A program made the translations under genes and the position numbers. The notes under the pieces were generated by a model. The model was not told where the DNA came from. It did not search any database and was given only the letters and a program-made list of their open reading frames with translations. Of a stretch of DNA of 64,000 nucleotides, positions 59,063-64,000 are shown piece after piece (positions within the stretch are counted from its first letter, which is position 1; every line of letters starts with the position of its first letter). The DNA lies in the NCBI GenBank assembly GCA_963920665.1, contig OY987270.1, forward strand, positions 11,992,019 through 12,056,018, in the 5' to 3' direction. This stretch comes from Straminergon stramineum. Its lineage: Eukaryota > Streptophyta > Bryopsida > Hypnales > Calliergonaceae.

Positions 59063-60691
59063 TGTGGGAACCCTTAATCCGACCTTAAAAGTTTTTAGAA
59101 AGATTTGATGACATAGTGGGTTCATCTAGCTAAAATTTTTAGTTTTTTCTATTAGAAATAGAAAGAATAGGAGATAAAATCAGAACCGGATAAATAGAAA
59201 ACCTTAACTACATAATGAAGTTAATGGTCACTTTTGAAATTCGGAACCGGAACTTCAATATTCAGAAACAAAATTGGATTTAGTCAATATGGAGATAGAG
59301 AGTTCGCAACTGGAAATCAAAAGTTAACAGTCACTTCCAGATAGTACAGGGTGATGTGACTATTCCGGAGGAGCTTCCCCACACCGAGCGCAACTCCAAG
59401 GAAGTGGCCAAGAAATTAGGATTAGGATAAAGTAGATAAGCGGTGGCGGCTAAAAACCTAAGTTTTTGGTGGGAAGTACTTCCCTAGTAGCTTTTAGGTG
59501 AAAAAGGAATTTTGAACTCCTTAGATCCGGATTTTTCGGATCTAAGATCCGCTTTTTATGAGTAGTTTTGGACTTTAGTGGAAGTCAACTCAAGGTATGA
59601 TAAGGCCAATGACACGTGTCATTCCTCTGAAGTTAGTTTTGATTTCCCTTGGGGCTGTAGATTCCCTTGGGTTGTAAACTATTTAGATGTTAGATTTTAG
59701 TTAGTTAGTGTGCATTTCCAAACTTTGTCATCCTAACATTGTGCAATTCAAGTGAACATTTTCTTATTCACATTTGAGGTGTTGGCGTATACTTTGATGG
59801 TTGATTTCGTTGATGTATGTTCTGTAGAAATTGCAGGAATAGGTAAGGAGGGAGTGTACTTGGATATTGGAAATATCTGGATTCTGTGGAAGTGAGACTG
59901 CGTGTGAGGGTGTTTTCTTGATCTCAAGTGTGATCAGACTTGTGTTTTCCTTTAGTACTTATAGTCCCAATCACGTCTAAAGTACAACCGTTGATTGTTC
60001 TGGGGTAGCTTACATTTTCTAGTTGATAGGTTCAGCGCTAACAAGAATCACAAAGGGAAGGTGACAACTTCCTCATTCAGTCATCTTGATTTCTCTCAGG
60101 GATTTAGATTTATCCAATAGGTTGTCGTTGTAGTTTGAATTAGTATTTCAGCTAAAGGTTCCACGTGTGACCTGTTGAACCCGATTGCTATCTGGTTCAA
60201 TTGTGAGGGAAAGTTTGGTTGGAGGTAGATTTCTGTGATATTTCTTTATTTTAATTTTATAGTAGAACTCTTGTTACTTTAAAACTTAGAGGGTAGTTCT
60301 TAAGCTCCCTGCCTTAATCCCAATACACAGATCCCTCTTGATTCAGAGATAAAACTTGATTCCGGTTACGATTTTCAAGAAACTAGAATACAAGAAAGTT
60401 GGATTAGCTACCCAACTTCCAGTTCCAGTTTTGACCGTAAGTAGATTGTAGGTATTAGGAGAATGGGAGAAAGTGAAGAGTTAGGATTAGGGATAGGATA
60501 GAGTAGTTAAGTTTAGTTCTTTAGCCGAGTTTGAGTAGGTTTCCTTGGGTTTGTTTAGCTATGGTAACCAATTCCCTCTTTTCCGGACAATAAGTATTCG
60601 ACCAACTAAATCTCTGTGAGAATGATAAACGGGTCACTTTAGGATCATTTCCAGTCCTAGAGAAGCAACTTGACTTTCTTGTGCTCTGACA
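59063..60691. mobile_element. Solo LTR, 1.63 kb, with perfect 5-bp target duplication
   Basis: It starts TGTGGGAACCCTTAATCCGA and ends TTGTGCTCTGACA, flanked on both sides by GCTAC (59058-59062 and 60692-60696). It cuts a minisatellite unit: 'gggattgtccaagaggctac' on the left corresponds to 'gggttgtccaagaagctgcg' in the next unit on the right. TG...CA ends, the 5-bp duplication and the absence of gag/pol point to a recombined solo LTR. It contains 'ggatttttcggatc' (about 59528), a palindrome-like CCGGAT motif also common in the LTR at 42940. Confidence 0.75.
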
Positions 60692-60696
60692 GCTAC

Positions 60697-60815
60697 GGGG
60701 AGTGAGGGCTGTCCAGGGAGAAGAAAAGTTCGGGAAGCCAGGGTTGTCCAAGAAGCTGCGGGGAGTGAGGACTGTCCAAGGAAAAAAAAAGTTCAGGGAC
60801 CCAGGGGTTGAGGAA
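60697..60815. repeat. Purine-rich minisatellite (second part)
   Basis: Two ~65-bp units, 'gggagtgagggctgtccagg' and 'gggagtgaggactgtccaag', continue the array that the LTR interrupted. Confidence 0.75.
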
Positions 60816-60819
60816 GGAG

Positions 60820-62340
60820 GCCAAAGAACAAGGAAAAAGAAGGAACAAAAAGACAACCAAACAACAACCGGGGCCACCACCACTTGTCCAAGCACTAGAG
60901 CGGGGAAGCCAACCCCAAGTCTCCTACAAAACAAGATAGAAGTAGAATTCATGGAAGAATGAGGTAGAAACAAGAGGAAGAGACCCTTTGAAGGAAAGAG
61001 GGGAGGGTAGAGAAGATAGGATTGGAATCCCCAAACCGGATAGGAACCCTTAGATTAAAAGTAGGTAATTACCACAAGATTAAGCGTAAGACGTAGGAAT
61101 TAGTTCAATGTTGTAGGATGTTATGACGCATCTTTAGCTAGCTCCATAGGTAGAATCAAGGATAGTTGAGCCATCATAGTACGTAGAAAAAGTAGTGGGG
61201 AAGGGAAAAGAAGAGGGAGGTAAACACATAGAACAAGTTTAATAAATAAACTCTTGTGTTAAATTATTTTATGATTAGAATAGTGGTTCATTGTACCACA
61301 GCGCAAGAGTTCATGGCGGAGGAGGGAGAGCTTCCGATGGCCATGATCAATGATTCGAGTTCCGAGGTATGAGACAAACCCTCCCTGACTCTTCCAAGGT
61401 CCCTAATTAAGTAATTAGTAACTCTAGCCGATGCCCACCCTTAGGTCAGACCCCTAAGACTATAGTTCAGGTAGCTTCTTAGGGTAGAAACTTGAAGAAG
61501 AGGTCCGTAGCTTTCCAAAACCCTAAGGCACACCCCAATCGGGTAAAAATCAAGGAAGTTATCGCTGGATGAAGGTTAGGGTTGAGTTGGATGAAGAATA
61601 GTTAGACTTAGGATTTGAAAGCGAATTAAAGAGGTTAGGAGGAGGCTATCAATTAGGGTCCAGGTCTGAATAGAAAAGTTAATTCCAAATTATAGGGTAG
61701 GAGAAATTAGTGGATGAAGCTTAGGTAAGGCTTGGATGAAAATTTTGTGGGAATCTTCAATTAGGGAAAAACTCCAGATCTAGGTAGTATCCAGTCTTTT
61801 GATCGATCCCTCAAAATTTTAAACCTTTTTGAATTGGTGAACTAGGCTTAATCGATGGATGAAGTTTGAGGAATTGAGTAGCGATCAAACTTCATCCATT
61901 CATAACTTTGGCTAGAAAGGTCGGATAGGGTCAAGTTTTAGGTTTTTAGAAATGGAAAAAGATGAACTAGAGGCTTCTTAGGGTAGTTTGGCCCTAATGT
62001 AGGTCCCATCAAAAACATACAATGGGCTATCCATTCAATGGGCCAAAACACTACAGGTAGATTAAGAGAATTTTGCATACTTGGGGTCACATTAGGCACT
62101 TAGGAAAAAGATTTATTTCTTAGAAGGTACAATGGATCACACTTAGACATCCAAAGGTAGGATTCATTTAGCCAAAACTATAACTTGGTTGTGTTCACGA
62201 TTTACCAAGGGTAGGTAAATTGGCGCTCACAATAAGTAATTCAATTAATTCTTGAAAAAATACAAACCATTTGTGTTACATGCCACATCTATTCTTCTTT
62301 GTCTCAAAAATGAGCTAAAAATAATATAAGCCATGAAAAT
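60820..62340. other. Repeat-derived sequence without recognisable genes
   Basis: Frames are short and no protein motifs were seen. It contains the hairpin at 61855-61899. Confidence 0.4.
61855..61899. repeat. Short perfect hairpin, ATGGATGAAGTTTGA arms
   Basis: ATGGATGAAGTTTGA (61855-61869) pairs exactly with TCAAACTTCATCCAT (61885-61899) around a 15-nt loop. It is related to the hairpin at 26138-26180. Confidence 0.6.
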
Positions 62341-62356
62341 CCATGAAAAAGTTGGA

Positions 62357-62369
62357 CCCCCCCCCCCCC
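62357..62369. repeat. 13-base homopolymer C run
   Basis: Thirteen consecutive C in AT-rich sequence. Confidence 0.9.
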
Positions 62370-62699
62370 TCCTTTCAATAGCCACTTTTCAAGCAAACTA
62401 CCTTAGAAGTATGAAAAACATTGCATCTTGTGTAATAAGCTTAAAATAACATTAATCATTTAATCTTTGCATAAAATAGAACAATTTTATTCCTAAATGA
62501 ATTGGTATTTTTAGGTCCAAAACAACTTCAAAGTACTCAAGCCCAAAGCAAGGCTAAAATCTTTATATGTATTTATTCATTAACAAATCTCATTGTAGGA
62601 TCCTTTAATTAACTTGTTAGAGTATATTCTTCTAAAATTTCAAAGTAAGAAACCTTACCAATTGCAAGATCATGACGATTGGATTTCAAAAGAAGTATT

Positions 62700-63370
62700 T
62701 CCAACTCTTCCCAAATGGTTAGGTTTCATCTTTAAAAAATTTTACACAAAAATGTGTAAATCCTACAACTTATTCTTCTCTACAATATTTTGAAGAATTA
62801 GGTTGGAAATTGATATAAAAAATTTCAACAATTTTTTTTTTCATATTAATGCTTGAAAAAAATAGTAAGTAAAGAGAAGTAGAGAATGATTTAATAGACA
62901 ATTTACATCCAACGTTGTAATAAAAAATTTACATACAAATTTATTTTTTTCAATAATATTGAAAATTGAGTTAAATAAAGGACTTCAAATTTTATTTTAG
63001 AGTAGAGATTCCGTAACACCAACAAACTAAAATTCCTCATGACTTTCATCTTGTCAATCAAAATGGAATGAGTCAAAGCTTTCCACATATATACAAATCT
63101 TAAAAAGCCAAGTTAAAATTTTTCTTTTTTAATAAAGTGATTTTTTTAGCTACCTGAGCTGCCTGAGTTGCCTAAAGAGAAACAAAAACTACATACCATA
63201 CAAAACCCTTTTAACCATGTAGTCAAAAGTTATAAAAATTGATGAGCCTTAAACCTACTTCTTGTCTACATGTTGTGTGAAAATTTGAAAGCCAAAAAGA
63301 AATTTGTACTTAGTGAGATGCTCAAAATTGCTTTGTTGCCAAAAAAATGTCATTTGAACCTTTGAGGATT
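62700..63370 (-). repeat. Dispersed ~0.7-kb repeat, copy 3 (inverted)
   Basis: The reverse complement matches 33570-34310 and 31765-32480 in order: gcagctcaggtagct (compare gggcagtccgggcag), attccattttgat, gtcctttatttaactcaatt. It is more diverged than the other two copies. Confidence 0.55.
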
Positions 63371-63579
63371 AATATCTTTGTGGTCCATCAAGTTGAAAGT
63401 AAAGTATCATGCCTCTTTCCAATTCACACAACTCAAAACCAACCTCTATTTTTCCTCTTTGTTTCTATTGCCATCTTTCTTTTGTCTTATGGTTGGATTG
63501 ATTAAAAAATTTCAAACATTTATTTACAAATTAAAAATCCAAATCCTAATTTTGTCAACCCCGCATGTCATGACCTTGT

Positions 63580-63960
63580 CACAACCCTTTGATGGATGAA
63601 TGCATTGATAGATGAGATAATTTTTGATGATTGTGTCATGGCCTTTGATGGATCAATGCATTGATGGATAAACTAATCCATGATGAAATGTGCACTAGTG
63701 GATAAGTAGAGATTGCCTAGAGATAGGTTTCTCCAAATGATGGATTTGTGTGATGGAGTTAGACAACTCCAATTGGATGACAAGGGCACTAGAGTGCTTG
63801 AAGATAGATATCTCCAAAGGATGGATTTATGCAGTGGAGTTAGACAACTCCACTTGGATGACTAGTGCACTAGATTTAAACAATTCTTAGAGGACGATAA
63901 GTGTGATGAAACTTGGAGTTAGATAACTCCAAGTAAAAGATCAAGATTTGGATAAGAAAT
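63580..63960. repeat. Degenerate ~81-bp tandem repeat with small palindromes
   Basis: 'tctccaaatgatggatttgt' (63730) recurs as 'tctccaaaggatggatttat' (63811), 81 bp later. Each unit contains TGGAGTTAGACAACTCCA, itself a palindrome-like element, and 'gcactaga'. More diverged units lie on either side up to the window end. Confidence 0.65.
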
Positions 63961-64000
63961 AAATTGCATGAGATATGATCTAGAGAAGTATAATTAAGAC

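Overview
This window is nuclear DNA of a plant-like (streptophyte) eukaryote. Two intron-bearing genes lie as small, moderately GC islands in a long AT-rich sea of decayed mobile elements. The evidence is plant-type telomere-like TTTAGGG runs, CACTA elements whose ends start CACTACAAGAAAA or CACTAGAAGAAAA, hAT elements, LTR termini with 5-bp duplications, and a DMC1 gene with a plant-like exon layout. I cannot name the species. DMC1 is not close to flowering-plant sequences I know, so a non-flowering lineage is possible. No bacterial operons, CRISPR arrays, rRNA or convincing tRNA genes were seen.

Layout. 85-1693 holds the last four coding exons of a METTL18/HPM1-type histidine methyltransferase (+). 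2.4-16 kb is AT-rich transposon sequence: a 146-bp TA-flanked MITE, a copia-like 5' LTR, a 1,665-bp CACTA element with a foldback MITE nested in it, and two broken minus-strand pieces of a protein with Rep/HUH-like short motifs. 16.8-21.0 kb is a complete, in-frame, 14-exon DMC1 recombinase gene (+). Its last intron reads as a minor-spliceosome AT-AC intron, and an imperfect inverted repeat begins at its stop codon. 23.3-24.6 kb is an ~80-bp minisatellite split by a 0.38-kb TIR element. 25-46 kb is repeat-dominated: long inverted repeats, several copies of a TIR element with an internal minisatellite, a 135-bp CACTA hairpin and a solo LTR. 46.8-51.3 kb is one 4,445-bp hAT-type element with perfect 8-bp target duplications, filled with GC-rich tandem repeats. 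It sits just beyond the 3' end of an older hAT transposase pseudogene (minus, 51.3-53.5 kb). 53.5-64 kb contains more minisatellites, a second solo LTR with a perfect 5-bp duplication, and dispersed repeats.

How things fit together. The two cellular genes are unrelated in function: ribosomal-protein histidine methylation and meiotic strand exchange. The rest is layered insertions, whose order can be read from the nesting: Rep-like remnant, then LTR and CACTA; minisatellite, then TIR element or LTR; hAT pseudogene, then the GC-rich hAT element. The best candidates for something undescribed are the DMC1 locus (U12 intron, Gln-to-His change in the nucleotide-sensing NQ motif, cryptic in-frame exon extension, 3' hairpin), the Rep/HUH-like remnant, and the repeat-loaded hAT element.
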